NCBI RefSeq assembly: GCF_900188425.1 | Contig: NZ_FZON01000028.1 | Location: 1 to 57,541, forward strand | Source of the DNA: Antarctobacter heliothermus | GTDB taxonomy: Bacteria; Pseudomonadota; Alphaproteobacteria; Rhodobacterales; Rhodobacteraceae | Direction: 5' to 3' | DNA length: 57,541 nucleotides | In this document: positions 1 to 7,670 of the stretch, piece after piece | Position numbering within the stretch: the first letter of the stretch is position 1 | How the letters are laid out: each line of letters starts with the position of its first letter | The notes under the pieces: generated by a model | The model's database searches: none | Seen by the model: the letters and a program-made list of their open reading frames with translations, nothing else | Told to the model about the DNA's origin: nothing | Program-made: the position numbers and the translations under genes

Positions 1-207
1 CAGACCGGCGGCCAGCTGCTGTTCCACCTCGTCAGTCGTCTCTACGAGCGCACGTCCATCATCGTGACGACCAACCTCGACTTCGGTGAATGGCCATCGG
101 TCTTCGGAGACGCCAAGATGACGACAGCGCTACTTGATCGCCTTACCCACCACTGCGACATCGTCGAAACCGGCAACGAGAGCTGGCGCTTCAAGACCAG
201 GGAGTAA
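1..207 (+). CDS. istB: IS21-family helper ATPase IstB, C-terminal fragment
   Basis: The reading frame is open from the first base and ends at TAA 205-207, so only the last 68 residues are present. The visible part contains STIIVTTNL-like text ([14 protein letters not shown]), then [18 protein letters not shown] and a final WRFK, which is the conserved end of IstB AAA+ proteins. IstB assists the IstA transposase of IS21-family elements in choosing and joining target DNA. The Walker motifs and istA lie left of the window. A plausible element end follows about 130 bp downstream, which supports this placement. Confidence 0.9.
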   Translation, partial: QTGGQLLFHLVSRLYERTSIIVTTNLDFGEWPSVFGDAKMTTALLDRLTHHCDIVETGNESWRFKTRE

Positions 208-338
208 CCCAGGCCCCGCTGGCCCGACGCGGCTGCGCTGTGTGATGGCTACACCGCATCGGGCCAGCTACCCCTGCGCAAAATAAGGGGGTCATTTTTG
301 GGCGCCGATAGGGGGTCAGGATTGCGTGCCGATTGACA
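1..338 (+). mobile_element. Right end of an IS21-family insertion sequence
   Basis: After the istB stop there is a short non-coding tail ending in GATTGACA at 331-338. Read on the minus strand this begins TGTCAATCGGCACGC, the usual start of IS21-family terminal repeats. Two copies of the 9-mer AGGGGGTCA (286-294 and 310-318, 24 bp apart) sit inside the end. Multiple short repeats at the ends are typical of IS21 elements and serve as transposase binding sites. The left end is outside the window, so the outer boundary is inferred from one end only and no target duplication can be checked. Confidence 0.7.
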
Positions 339-821
339 CCGAACCCTTATCGCCCAAACATGCTTGGGTTTCAGGGGCCGCTTCTGGCCCACGATGCGCC
401 CCTTGTTCCAAGCAGGGCGAAGCGCGCGAATGGCAGGTAAGTTCGGTGTTGGCGTGACTGATCCTCCGATCCGCCACGCCCTCCACATCGACAACCCGAC
501 GTTGACGGATCATCATATCATGAAATTCTGCGGCGCATCCGAGGTCCGCAGCGAGCCCAAACCGACAGATGCCGCATCGAAAACAAATGGGTGCAATCCT
601 CTGGTTAGCCGCCATTTGGATATGCGGACATGGATGGAGGCGTACTTCGAAAGAGTCGGATTGACTGCCGCGCAGGCATGCTAGAAATGCCCGGTCCGCC
701 AAGGGCGCCACCCAAGATCAGCATCACGACCGGCCTTCAATTCGTCATGCCGAAAATCCGGTGAGTCCTTTGACGGAAGAATATCGAAGTGGTTCAAAAA
801 GAACCACTATTCTGCATCTCC
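339..821. other. Gene-free stretch between IS21 end and threonate operon
   Basis: No convincing gene is visible. ORFs of about 100-130 codons occur on both strands (for example 364-684 plus, 316-711 minus) but overlap each other and carry no recognisable domain. The stretch may be worn remains of a gene cut by the IS. Its only clear structure is the hairpin at 788-808. Confidence 0.5.
788..808 (-). terminator. Hairpin just after the threonate operon
   Basis: AGTGGTTC (788-795) and GAACCACT (801-808) are a perfect 8-bp inverted repeat around a five-base loop. It begins 14 nt after the stop of the last operon gene. There is no good U-run after the stem, so it is a weak intrinsic terminator candidate. 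It could equally be a 3'-end stabiliser or a protein binding site. Confidence 0.4.
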
Positions 822-1586
822 TCACACTAACGCCGACATCCACGACAGCGACGCATCCGTATCGCCTTGCGGCTTGTATTCCGCTCCCAGTGGAGCGCTC
901 CAGCCGAAGCCTTCAATCTCCGAGAACACAGACCGATAGTCGATCTCGCCATGATCGGGTGTGCCACGGTCCGGCACCGAGGCGAACTGAATATGCCCGA
1001 TAATCGGCAACAGTTCTTGCAGTCGGGTGATCACATCTCCCTCGGTTCGGCCCACATGGTAGCAGTCAAACATCAGTTTCAGATTGGGCGCGCCGATGGT
1101 TTCGATGATGTTCGCTGCCTGGCTTGTCGTCTGAAGAAAGTATCCCGGGGCGTCGTGCTGGTTCAGCGGCTCGATCAACATCGTCAGGTCGTGCTTTGCG
1201 CCTTTTCCGCAGGCGTAGTTGAGGTTGTCGACGAATGTCTGACGGGCGGAAGCGCCTTGACCGAATCCCGCCATGACGTGGATTTTCCCCGCGCCGATCT
1301 GGACCGCATACGCGATTGCCTCGTCAATTGCGGCTCGGGCCTCAGCCTCTCGTCCGGGTATTGCTGACAGACCGTTGTCGCCATTCTCGACGTTTCCGCG
1401 CCGGGTATTGAGACCCAGCATGTCCAGCCCGGTCTCGGCCAGGGCTGCCTTCACTTCCACAGCGGGCGTGTCATAGGGCCAATGGCACTCCACCGCGTGG
1501 AACCCGGCGGCCTTTGCCGCGCGGATTGCATCCGGCAGGGGGCGGTCTGCCCATAGAAAACCAAGATTGGCGGAAAATTGCATCAT
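822..1586 (-). CDS. otnI: 2-oxo-tetronate isomerase (hydroxypyruvate isomerase family)
   Basis: A 254-residue xylose-isomerase-like TIM barrel. Visible family features are NLGFLWADRPLPDAI at the N-terminus, HWPYDTP, LIEPLNQHDAPGYFL around a metal-ligand Glu, FDCYHVGR, and HIQFASVPDRGTPDHGEIDY near the end. In the known threonate pathway OtnI converts 2-oxo-tetronate to 3-oxo-tetronate for the kinase OtnK. The start is the ATG at 1586, which overlaps the otnC stop as ATGA; two further in-frame ATGs lie within 9 nt on either side. It is the last gene of a four-gene operon. A hydroxypyruvate isomerase role cannot be excluded from sequence, but the neighbours favour OtnI. Confidence 0.85.
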   Translation of the reverse strand: MMQFSANLGFLWADRPLPDAIRAAKAAGFHAVECHWPYDTPAVEVKAALAETGLDMLGLNTRRGNVENGDNGLSAIPGREAEARAAIDEAIAYAVQIGAGKIHVMAGFGQGASARQTFVDNLNYACGKGAKHDLTMLIEPLNQHDAPGYFLQTTSQAANIIETIGAPNLKLMFDCYHVGRTEGDVITRLQELLPIIGHIQFASVPDRGTPDHGEIDYRSVFSEIEGFGWSAPLGAEYKPQGDTDASLSWMSALV

Positions 1587-2230
1587 GCGTCCCACTCCAC
1601 ATCGAATTGCGTGACAACGGCGCGGACCTGTGTCTCGGTCAAGGCCTTTGCGCCCGTGCCGCCAAGCAGCATCGCCAACCTCGCGGTTTCTTCCAGTTCT
1701 TCGATCGCATTGCAGGCGGCTTCAATGTCTTTGCCTGCGACGACCGGGCCGTGGTTCGCCAGCATGACCGCGCTGCGTTTTCCCGCCAGCCCGCGAACCG
1801 CATCGCCCATTGCCGGGTCACCCGGCAGGAAAAACGGCAGCAGTTTCACTTTGCCCAATTTCATGATCGCGTAAGGAGTCAGCGGCGGCAGGAAATTATC
1901 CGCATTCGCATTCGGCATCATTGACCATGCGACCGAGTGGCAGGAGTGCAGATGCACGACTGCCCCGGCACTGCTGCGCGTGTCGTAGAACGCCGTATGC
2001 AGCGGCATCTCTTTAGTGGGCTTATCACCCGAGGTCAGAACGCCCGCTGAATCGAACCGGCTAAGTCGCGCCGGATCGAGTCGGCCAAAGCTGGTGCCGG
2101 TTGGCGAGACCAGCAGGCCGCCGTCTTCGGTTCGCGCAGAGATGTTACCGGTGCTTCCATGGGTCAGCCCCCGGTCGAACAATGACTTTGCCAGCAGGCA
2201 AATCTGCTCGCGCAGGTCGGTCTCGGTCAT
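1583..2230 (-). CDS. otnC: 3-oxo-tetronate 4-phosphate decarboxylase (class II aldolase family)
   Basis: A 215-residue class II aldolase/adducin-fold protein of normal length. GSTGNISAR lies near residue 22, the zinc-ligand region HLHSCHSVAWSM near residue 92, and LANHGPVVAGKD near residue 155. OtnC splits 3-oxo-tetronate 4-phosphate into dihydroxyacetone phosphate and CO2. It overlaps otnK upstream and otnI downstream, each by an ATGA junction, so the genes are very probably translationally coupled. The fold is also used for ribulose- and fuculose-phosphate aldolases; the DUF1537 kinase next door makes the OtnC reading much more likely. Confidence 0.87.
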   Translation of the reverse strand: MTETDLREQICLLAKSLFDRGLTHGSTGNISARTEDGGLLVSPTGTSFGRLDPARLSRFDSAGVLTSGDKPTKEMPLHTAFYDTRSSAGAVVHLHSCHSVAWSMMPNANADNFLPPLTPYAIMKLGKVKLLPFFLPGDPAMGDAVRGLAGKRSAVMLANHGPVVAGKDIEAACNAIEELEETARLAMLLGGTGAKALTETQVRAVVTQFDVEWDA

Positions 2231-3465
2231 GTCTCACCTTTGAGCAGGCGGTCGGCTTTCTCGAAGAAGTCCTCGGCGCCGAAATTCCCGGACTTCAGGG
2301 CAACCACCAGATCGGGGCGCGCTCTGAGCGCAGGAACGCCGGGGTCGATTTCCGGGCCGATCTCAAGTGTCCCAAGATCGAGCCCCTCGATGACGGCGCC
2401 GGAGGTTTCGCCGCCTGCGGTAATCACGCGGGTCGCGCCGCCCGCAACGCCCAGCCTCGCGACATCGGCGAAGAAACCTTCCAGCGCCTCGGACGAGGCA
2501 TCGCGGCCATATTTTTCCTGTATTCGCGCGACCTCTGCCGGATCGGCGGAACTGTAGGCCAAGGGCAGGCCTTCGGCCCCAAGAAGCCAGTCGGCGATTT
2601 CCTTCGGCGCAAGACGGCTTTCGATGACATCTGCGGCCACAATCTCGCGCACCGGATGCTTTGCGGCATGCCGGGCAACCTGCGCCCGGGTCGCGACAGA
2701 GCATGATCCCGACAGCGCAATCGACTTACCGGCCTGGCCCGCCCAGGGGACCTGAGAGGCAGAGCAACCGAAATTGGCGGGCAGCCCTAGTGCCACGCCG
2801 GAGCCGCCGGTGATCAGCGGCAAACCTTTCGCGGCCATGCCGATCTCGACCAGATCCTCGTCGCGGATCGCATCCACGACGATATGGCGGTGGCCGGAGC
2901 GATGCTGTTCCTCAAGCGATTCAGCGATCCTATTGGACCCTGCAAATACGTGCTCGGCGGGCACATGGCCGACCGAGTATCTTGTCTGCGGAGCCAGCCA
3001 ACGCCGGATATCCGGGTCGGTCATGGGGGTCAGGGGATGGTTCTTCATGCCGGATTCGCTGAGCAACCGGTCCTTCACGAACAGATGTCCCTGATAGATC
3101 GAGCGCCCAGTTCCCGGATACGCCGGGCAGACGATTACCTGGTGAGCGCCGAGCGCCTCGGCCAGGGCATCCGCCACCGGCCCGATGTTTCCCTCGGGCC
3201 TGGAGTCGAAGGTAGAGCAATACTTGAAGAAGAACTGCTCACACCCCTGCCGCTTCAGCCAGTCGAGCGCTTCCAGAGACTGCCGAACCGCGTCAATGGG
3301 GGCGATGGACCGGGATTTCAAGGCCACAACCCCAGCCTGAACATCCTTACCAGCAGGGGTGTCGGGGATGCTGGAATATTGCACCGTCCGCATGCCGCCC
3401 TTGGCCAGGGTGTTGGCAAGGTCGCTCGACCCTGTGAAATCGTCGCCGATACATCCCAGCAGCAT
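2227..3465 (-). CDS. otnK: 3-oxo-tetronate kinase (DUF1537 four-carbon acid sugar kinase)
   Basis: A 412-residue protein with the two DUF1537 halves: the sugar-binding part opening with GCIGDDFTGSSDLANTL and the nucleotide-binding part ending with ITAGGETSGAVIEGL. These kinases phosphorylate 3-oxo-tetronate at C4 with ATP. The start is placed at ATG 3465-3463, which forms TGATG with the ltnD stop. An in-frame GTG three bases earlier (3468) is an alternative that adds one residue. It sits between ltnD and otnC with overlapping ends on both sides. Which stereoisomer (L- or D-threonate, erythronate) is the natural source cannot be told from the kinase alone. Confidence 0.9.
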   Translation of the reverse strand: MLLGCIGDDFTGSSDLANTLAKGGMRTVQYSSIPDTPAGKDVQAGVVALKSRSIAPIDAVRQSLEALDWLKRQGCEQFFFKYCSTFDSRPEGNIGPVADALAEALGAHQVIVCPAYPGTGRSIYQGHLFVKDRLLSESGMKNHPLTPMTDPDIRRWLAPQTRYSVGHVPAEHVFAGSNRIAESLEEQHRSGHRHIVVDAIRDEDLVEIGMAAKGLPLITGGSGVALGLPANFGCSASQVPWAGQAGKSIALSGSCSVATRAQVARHAAKHPVREIVAADVIESRLAPKEIADWLLGAEGLPLAYSSADPAEVARIQEKYGRDASSEALEGFFADVARLGVAGGATRVITAGGETSGAVIEGLDLGTLEIGPEIDPGVPALRARPDLVVALKSGNFGAEDFFEKADRLLKGET

Positions 3466-4367
3466 CACGCTTCTCCCGGCAAGGTGAGCCCCGCGTTGCG
3501 GGCATAGACCTTGGCCACTGCCGCGTCATCCTCGCGACCGAGGCCCATCCCGGCGGCGGCCAGGTACTGCTGCATGGCGGCCGCCGTGATCGGTGCACTG
3601 AAACTCGCCGATTTCGCGATATCGAGCACGATCCTCAGGTCCTTTGGCCAGATATTGACCTGGCTGTGTGGCGTGTAGTCCCCAGCCACGATGTGCGGCG
3701 CGCGGTTTTCCAGCATCCAGCTTGTGCCGGCACACTGGCTGATGACCTCGACGAATTTCTCCGGCGAAACGCCCTGGGTCATGCCGAATGTCAGCGCCTC
3801 GGCCATAGTGGCGATGTGAACCCCGGCCAACAGCTGGTTGACGGCCTTCATTGCGGAGCCAGCCCCCGCGGCGTCGCCTAGCTCGAAGACTGTCTCGGCG
3901 GCGGCTTCCAGCACGGGACGGGCGGCAGCGAAGGCTTCCGGCGAGCCAGAGCCCATGATCGAAAGCTGGCCCTTGGCCGCTTTCAGAGATCCCCCGGAAA
4001 TCGGCGCGTCGAGGTAGTGGATGCCAAGCGCATTGCACCTGGCTTCCATGTCCTTGGCGAACGCTGGCGGAACTGTGGCACAGGCGAGAATGACAGAGCC
4101 TTTGCGCATCGCAGGCACCACGCCGTTGTCACCGAACATGACCTCTTCGGTCTGAGCCGCATTGAGGACCACGATGACGGCGGCATCCAGCGACCCGGCA
4201 ATATCTGCTAGGGCCCCGGTTGCTCCGCCCTCGGACTGAAACCGTTCCATCTGCGAGGGGACAACATCGAACCCATGGGCGACATGACCGGCGCGTAGGC
4301 AGGACTTCGCGATCCCGTATCCCATGGACCCAAGACCGATGATTGCTGTTCGGAACGTATCAGACAT
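3465..4367 (-). CDS. ltnD: L-threonate dehydrogenase (beta-hydroxyacid dehydrogenase family)
   Basis: A 300-residue NAD-dependent beta-hydroxyacid dehydrogenase. It shows the Rossmann loop IIGLGSMGYGIAKS at residues 8-21, the substrate-binding signature DAPISGGSLKAAKG near residue 120, and the catalytic-lysine helix GAGSAMKAVNQLLAG near residue 170. LtnD oxidises threonate to 2-oxo-tetronate, the first step of the pathway. The start at 4367 is chosen because the family N-terminus begins here and GAGAGG lies about 10 nt upstream; an earlier ATG at 4409 would sit inside the promoter region. It is first in the operon and faces the LacI-type regulator. No transporter gene is seen beside the cluster. 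Confidence 0.87.
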   Translation of the reverse strand: MSDTFRTAIIGLGSMGYGIAKSCLRAGHVAHGFDVVPSQMERFQSEGGATGALADIAGSLDAAVIVVLNAAQTEEVMFGDNGVVPAMRKGSVILACATVPPAFAKDMEARCNALGIHYLDAPISGGSLKAAKGQLSIMGSGSPEAFAAARPVLEAAAETVFELGDAAGAGSAMKAVNQLLAGVHIATMAEALTFGMTQGVSPEKFVEVISQCAGTSWMLENRAPHIVAGDYTPHSQVNIWPKDLRIVLDIAKSASFSAPITAAAMQQYLAAAGMGLGREDDAAVAKVYARNAGLTLPGEA

Positions 4368-4412
4368 TTCGCGAGCCTCTCTGGTGTGATTCTTGACAAT
4401 TGCCTTCAATTT

Positions 4413-4446
4413 CGGTATCGGTACCGGTATCGATACCAGTTGTCAA
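4413..4446 (-). promoter_or_regulatory. Promoter/operator of the threonate operon
   Basis: On the minus strand a perfect TTGACA (4446-4441) is followed at once by the 12-bp palindrome GGTATCGATACC (4437-4426) and an adjoining CGGTACCG palindrome (4426-4419). The 8-mer CGGTATCG occurs twice, 12 bp apart (4413-4420 and 4425-4432). A CG-centred palindrome in the -35/-10 spacer is what a LacI-family repressor would bind, and such a regulator is encoded divergently 90 bp away. The -10 box is weak by eye. The regulator-site pairing is inference. Confidence 0.6.
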
Positions 4447-4538
4447 TTTCGGATGATGCCTTGGTCGGCCAATTGCCACGGGTGTAGTGAAGCGATAGGC
4501 CGTGCGACGGTGAATTTAATGGAAAGAGCAGGCGTTCC

Positions 4539-5543
4539 TTGGACGAAAAGAACCGCGTGACACTCGCAGACGTCGCCGCCACCGCGAGCGTCAGCAAGAT
4601 GACCGCATCGCGCGCCCTGCGCGGCGCTGGCGACGTATCCAAAAGCAATGTCGAAAAGGTCCTGCAGGCCGCGAAGGACATCGGCTATGTCGGAAACCAC
4701 CTGGCGTCTTCGCTGTCAGGAAAGCGATCGGACCTGATCGGTGTGGTCGTTCCCAGCCTGGCGAATATTGTTTTCGCCGAGGTCCTCGCTGGGATAGCCG
4801 AGGGTATGGAAGGCAGCGGCATGCAACCGGTGTTCGGCGTTTCCGACTACGACACAGACAAGGAATACCTCGCTGTTCGGAACATGCTGTCCTGGTCACC
4901 CGCTGGCCTGATCGTCACGGGACTTGACCAGGACGAAACAACTCGGCGGCTCTTGGAAAACGCGGGAGTCCCTGTGGTGCAGATCATGGACATGGACGGG
5001 ACACCGGTGGATGCATGTGTCGGGCTGTCGCATTACGCCGCGGGCGGGGCCATGGCCGAGGCGTTGGTCGCCGCAGGACGCAAACGGTTCGGCTATATCG
5101 GATGCAACATGAACAGAGATACCCGCGCGAACAAAAGGCTGGAAGGTTTCATGCGAGTTCTGTCGACAAAGGGTCTGGAAATTGCGGCTATTGAAATCTG
5201 CGATGGACCTTCGACGACGAAGTCTGGGCGTGATCTCACTGCACGCCTGCTGGCAGATAGCCCCGATCTGGATTGCATCTACTATTCCAACGACGATCTC
5301 GCTGCTGGAGGCGCCTTTCATTGCATTGCGGCCGGAATAAGTGTTCCGGATCGCGTAGCGCTCGCGGGGTTCAATGGACTCGATATCGTCGAAAGTCTGC
5401 CGGTCTCGATCTCGACGTCCCGGACACCACGAAGAGAGATCGGAAAAACAGCAGCCGAGTATATTGTACGCGCAAAAAAGACCAACGCAGGGCGCGAAAA
5501 GCGCATGCATGAGTACACACCCAGCTTAGAAGTCGGAATCTGA
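4539..5543 (+). CDS. LacI/GntR-type transcriptional regulator of the threonate operon
   Basis: A 334-residue LacI-family protein. The N-terminal helix-turn-helix is VTLADVAATASVSKMTASRALRG (split here as VTLADVAATASVSK and MTASRALRG, residues 7-29), followed by a hinge and a periplasmic-binding-protein-like ligand domain (IGVVVPSLANIVFAEVLAGI, then YYSNDDLAAGG near residue 248). The reading frame begins at TTG 4539 behind a purine-rich GGAAAGAGCAGG; the nearby ATG at 4519 is out of frame, so a TTG start is needed. It is divergent from ltnD with an operator-like palindrome between them, so it probably senses a pathway acid or intermediate and represses the operon. Confidence 0.85.
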   Translation: MDEKNRVTLADVAATASVSKMTASRALRGAGDVSKSNVEKVLQAAKDIGYVGNHLASSLSGKRSDLIGVVVPSLANIVFAEVLAGIAEGMEGSGMQPVFGVSDYDTDKEYLAVRNMLSWSPAGLIVTGLDQDETTRRLLENAGVPVVQIMDMDGTPVDACVGLSHYAAGGAMAEALVAAGRKRFGYIGCNMNRDTRANKRLEGFMRVLSTKGLEIAAIEICDGPSTTKSGRDLTARLLADSPDLDCIYYSNDDLAAGGAFHCIAAGISVPDRVALAGFNGLDIVESLPVSISTSRTPRREIGKTAAEYIVRAKKTNAGREKRMHEYTPSLEVGI

Positions 5544-5583
5544 CAGCTTCTGACAACACCGATTGTAGCGCGCCTACCGTCTT

Positions 5584-5868
5584 ATGGAATTGCGCAAAAT
5601 GACTTGTGAGAGCGGAAGTTCGGCCCATCAATGTGAACGGCAGTTCTGTCCGCTTGACCGACGATCAAGCCGCCGAAATGCTGCACGATGCACGATGCAC
5701 GATGCACGATGCACGATGCACGATGCACGATGCACGATGCACGATGCACGAACGGCTGGTCTGGTGAAGCTGCACTGCGGCAAAGGCTTCATTGCTGAAC
5801 GGCAGGAGTGGGCCGGAACCGCCAAGGCCGAACGCGGCTATTCTCAGACCTCGGTTGGCAAACGCTAG
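5584..5868 (+). pseudogene. Reading frame broken by a heptamer repeat; possible 2Fe-2S subunit remnant
   Basis: Two reading frames meet at the TGCACGA repeat. Frame A opens at GTG 5606 and reads RPINVNGSSVRLTDDQAAEML up to the repeat. Frame B, open from ATG 5584 to TAG 5868, reads AGLVKLHCGKGF just after it. Together these resemble the start of small 2Fe-2S subunits of molybdenum hydroxylases (VNG near the N-terminus, then LTG-KLGCG). The match is short and the expected cysteine ladder is missing, so the assignment is tentative. Ten 7-bp repeats put the halves out of frame; 11, 8, 5 or 2 copies would join them. Upstream ribosome binding sites are poor, so this may be an inert remnant. Confidence 0.3.
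5682..5751. repeat. Tandem heptanucleotide repeat, 10 x TGCACGA
   Basis: Seventy bases are exactly ten head-to-tail copies of TGCACGA with no mismatch. Seven is not a multiple of three, so each gain or loss of a copy changes the reading frame of anything translated across it. Perfect short arrays of this size usually arise and change by replication slippage. The unit is too short and has no spacers, so it is not a CRISPR array. Confidence 0.97.
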
Positions 5869-6085
5869 TCACGGCCCAAAAGTTGAGGGGCGCCTAATGT
5901 TGCCTCGTAAAGCTCCGTTACCATTCCTGCCCCTCGCGGTACTTGAATTAGCTGCCTTCGGTTCCAGCGGTTCTACGGCGCGAGCGTGACAATTGTCGCA
6001 GCATCTCCGGTTACGACGTCTCGCACAGTTGACGGCTCGTCTGCCGGTGCAGACGATGCAGTGGAGAGCCGATTGCCGACCACAG

Positions 6086-7108
6086 ATGAGGGCTGCACAG
6101 TTGAGCCGAACAATTGCTATGGGAGCCGCATTCTGGTGTCTCGTTTCGCCGCTCGAGGCAGTTGCGGACGTCACCCAGCTGGACGACAGGACGATCCGGA
6201 TCACGGGTGAATTCGACGCAAGGTTGGTTGACGAGTTCCGTGCAGTTGTCGCGCGAACTCCAAACGTCGCGACGGTCGAGCTTCATTCGCTCGGCGGTCG
6301 GGTCTACAGCGGTCTCGAGATCGCCCGGATCATCAACGACCTGAGGCTGAACACGTGGATCACCGCCGGCAGTGAATGCCATTCGGCATGCTCGATCGCC
6401 TTCCTTGCGGGCGAGCTTCGACTGGCCGATGGGCTGCTCGGCGTTCACCAGGTGTCGGGTGTGAACGACGATTCACTAACGCAATCCGTAATCTCGGACG
6501 TCTTCGATGCCCTCCGTCAGTTCGGCACTCCGGATGCCCTGGTTTCACGGATGTTGCGGACACCGCCAGACGATATCTACGTTTTCTCCACTGACGAACT
6601 CGAAGATTTGGGCATCAACCGGCGGTCCGGAGATGTCTCGACCGAGGACCTGCACCATCTGCAGGTCCTGACCAGCACCCTCAACCGGGACTGGCTCACG
6701 GGAACTTTCCTCAACACGCACACCCTCAAGCCGTTCTTCTCGATGGAGAGCCGGTCGCTCGATCCGGTCTTCCGCATCGTCTACTATCCGCATTCCGGCG
6801 TCTCGTTTGGCGAGGTTATCTGGGAGAACCGGGAATTCCCGCCCGGCCAGACGGATTTGACGCTCGTATTCGAACGCCGCGGCGAGGAGCCGGTATGGGC
6901 CCGGATCAGGGCCGATGTGGAGCGGAATGGCTACGCCTTCGACCTGCCCGCGGACGGAGCGTCCGGCCTCGAGACGTTCTTCGCCGCCTTCGCCTACGCC
7001 CATGAATTTGGCGTCGAGGATTTTGCGGGCAGAACCATCGTCGATTACAGCCTGGCGGGGTCACTCCGGGCGACGGAGCAGTTCATGACCCTTTTGCGGC
7101 AGCGCTGA
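6086..7108 (+). CDS. Secreted ClpP/crotonase-fold protein (COG3904-like)
   Basis: A 340-residue protein beginning with a probable Sec signal peptide (SRTIAMGAAFWCLVSPLEAVA, cleaved before DVTQ). Residues about 35-160 have the ClpP-fold pattern of COG3904 periplasmic proteins: a beta-rich RTIRITGEFD, LHSLGGRVYSGLEIARII, then SECHSACSIAFLAG with a Ser at the ClpP nucleophile position, and LLGVHQ with a His. The C-terminal ~180 residues are unassigned. ATG 6086 is chosen because it gives a short basic n-region; the frame extends back to 5993. No Shine-Dalgarno sequence is obvious. It stands alone in the island as cargo. Protease activity is not shown; many family members are of unknown function. 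Confidence 0.65.
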   Translation: MRAAQLSRTIAMGAAFWCLVSPLEAVADVTQLDDRTIRITGEFDARLVDEFRAVVARTPNVATVELHSLGGRVYSGLEIARIINDLRLNTWITAGSECHSACSIAFLAGELRLADGLLGVHQVSGVNDDSLTQSVISDVFDALRQFGTPDALVSRMLRTPPDDIYVFSTDELEDLGINRRSGDVSTEDLHHLQVLTSTLNRDWLTGTFLNTHTLKPFFSMESRSLDPVFRIVYYPHSGVSFGEVIWENREFPPGQTDLTLVFERRGEEPVWARIRADVERNGYAFDLPADGASGLETFFAAFAYAHEFGVEDFAGRTIVDYSLAGSLRATEQFMTLLRQR

Positions 7109-7179
7109 CGATGCCGGGCGCACGGCGCCACTAGCTGACGAATTGCGGAACGCCTTCAATCTTCTGGTCGAAAAGACTC

Positions 7180-7464
7180 ATGCCTGTTCCCGAACCCCTT
7201 ATAAAATCGCTGCCAATACACTCTATGGCAGTCGCCTGCGCAATCTGTTTGGGCTATTCTCTATCGATAGCTTGGTGGCCTTTATGGGGCGGACGCGCCT
7301 ATCGGGAAGATGCTGCGACCATCTGCCTGCAACAAGTTCCTGCGTACAGCTGTCTCATTTTTCAAGTCCGCGAACGACTATTCGTGGCACTCAAGTTGAC
7401 CCCCGGGAATTTGGGCGACAGACGGCCTGACCCTTGTTTCATGGGCGCACGCCGGGCGAAATAG
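7180..7464 (+). CDS. Small hypothetical protein with one possible membrane segment
   Basis: A 94-codon ORF in an otherwise empty 560-bp stretch. Residues 12-35 are hydrophobic (IHSMAVACAICLGYSLSIAWW) and the C-terminus is basic. There is no clear ribosome binding site and I recognise no family. It may be chance. The rest of 7109-7670 holds nothing else I can support. Confidence 0.2.
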   Translation: MPVPEPLIKSLPIHSMAVACAICLGYSLSIAWWPLWGGRAYREDAATICLQQVPAYSCLIFQVRERLFVALKLTPGNLGDRRPDPCFMGARRAK

Positions 7465-7670
7465 GGGCAGTGGTGGAGTTACGCAGGCGAGAGGGCCGAT
7501 TTCAGCGTCGCACAGTGTGCTTGGCGTGTCTTGGCGAACTGCGCATGCCGTTCTCGACGCCCCTCCGTCGTTGTGCGGGCACCCTCACGCTTGAAGCTCG
7601 GTCGGCATTCTCGCGGATCGGGCATTTTCAAAGGCGGGCCGCCGTTCTGGCAGCGCCGCAAGATCAGGGG

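Noticed and set aside
364-711. Plus- and minus-strand ORFs of about 106-131 codons after the IS21 end
   Set aside because: They overlap each other, lack ribosome binding sites and show no known motif.
4368-4538. Riboswitch upstream of ltnD
   Set aside because: The palindromes overlap the promoter and fit a DNA-binding repressor better; no structured leader remains between promoter and gene.
5682-5751. CRISPR array
   Set aside because: The unit is 7 bp with no spacers and no cas genes nearby; it is a simple tandem repeat.
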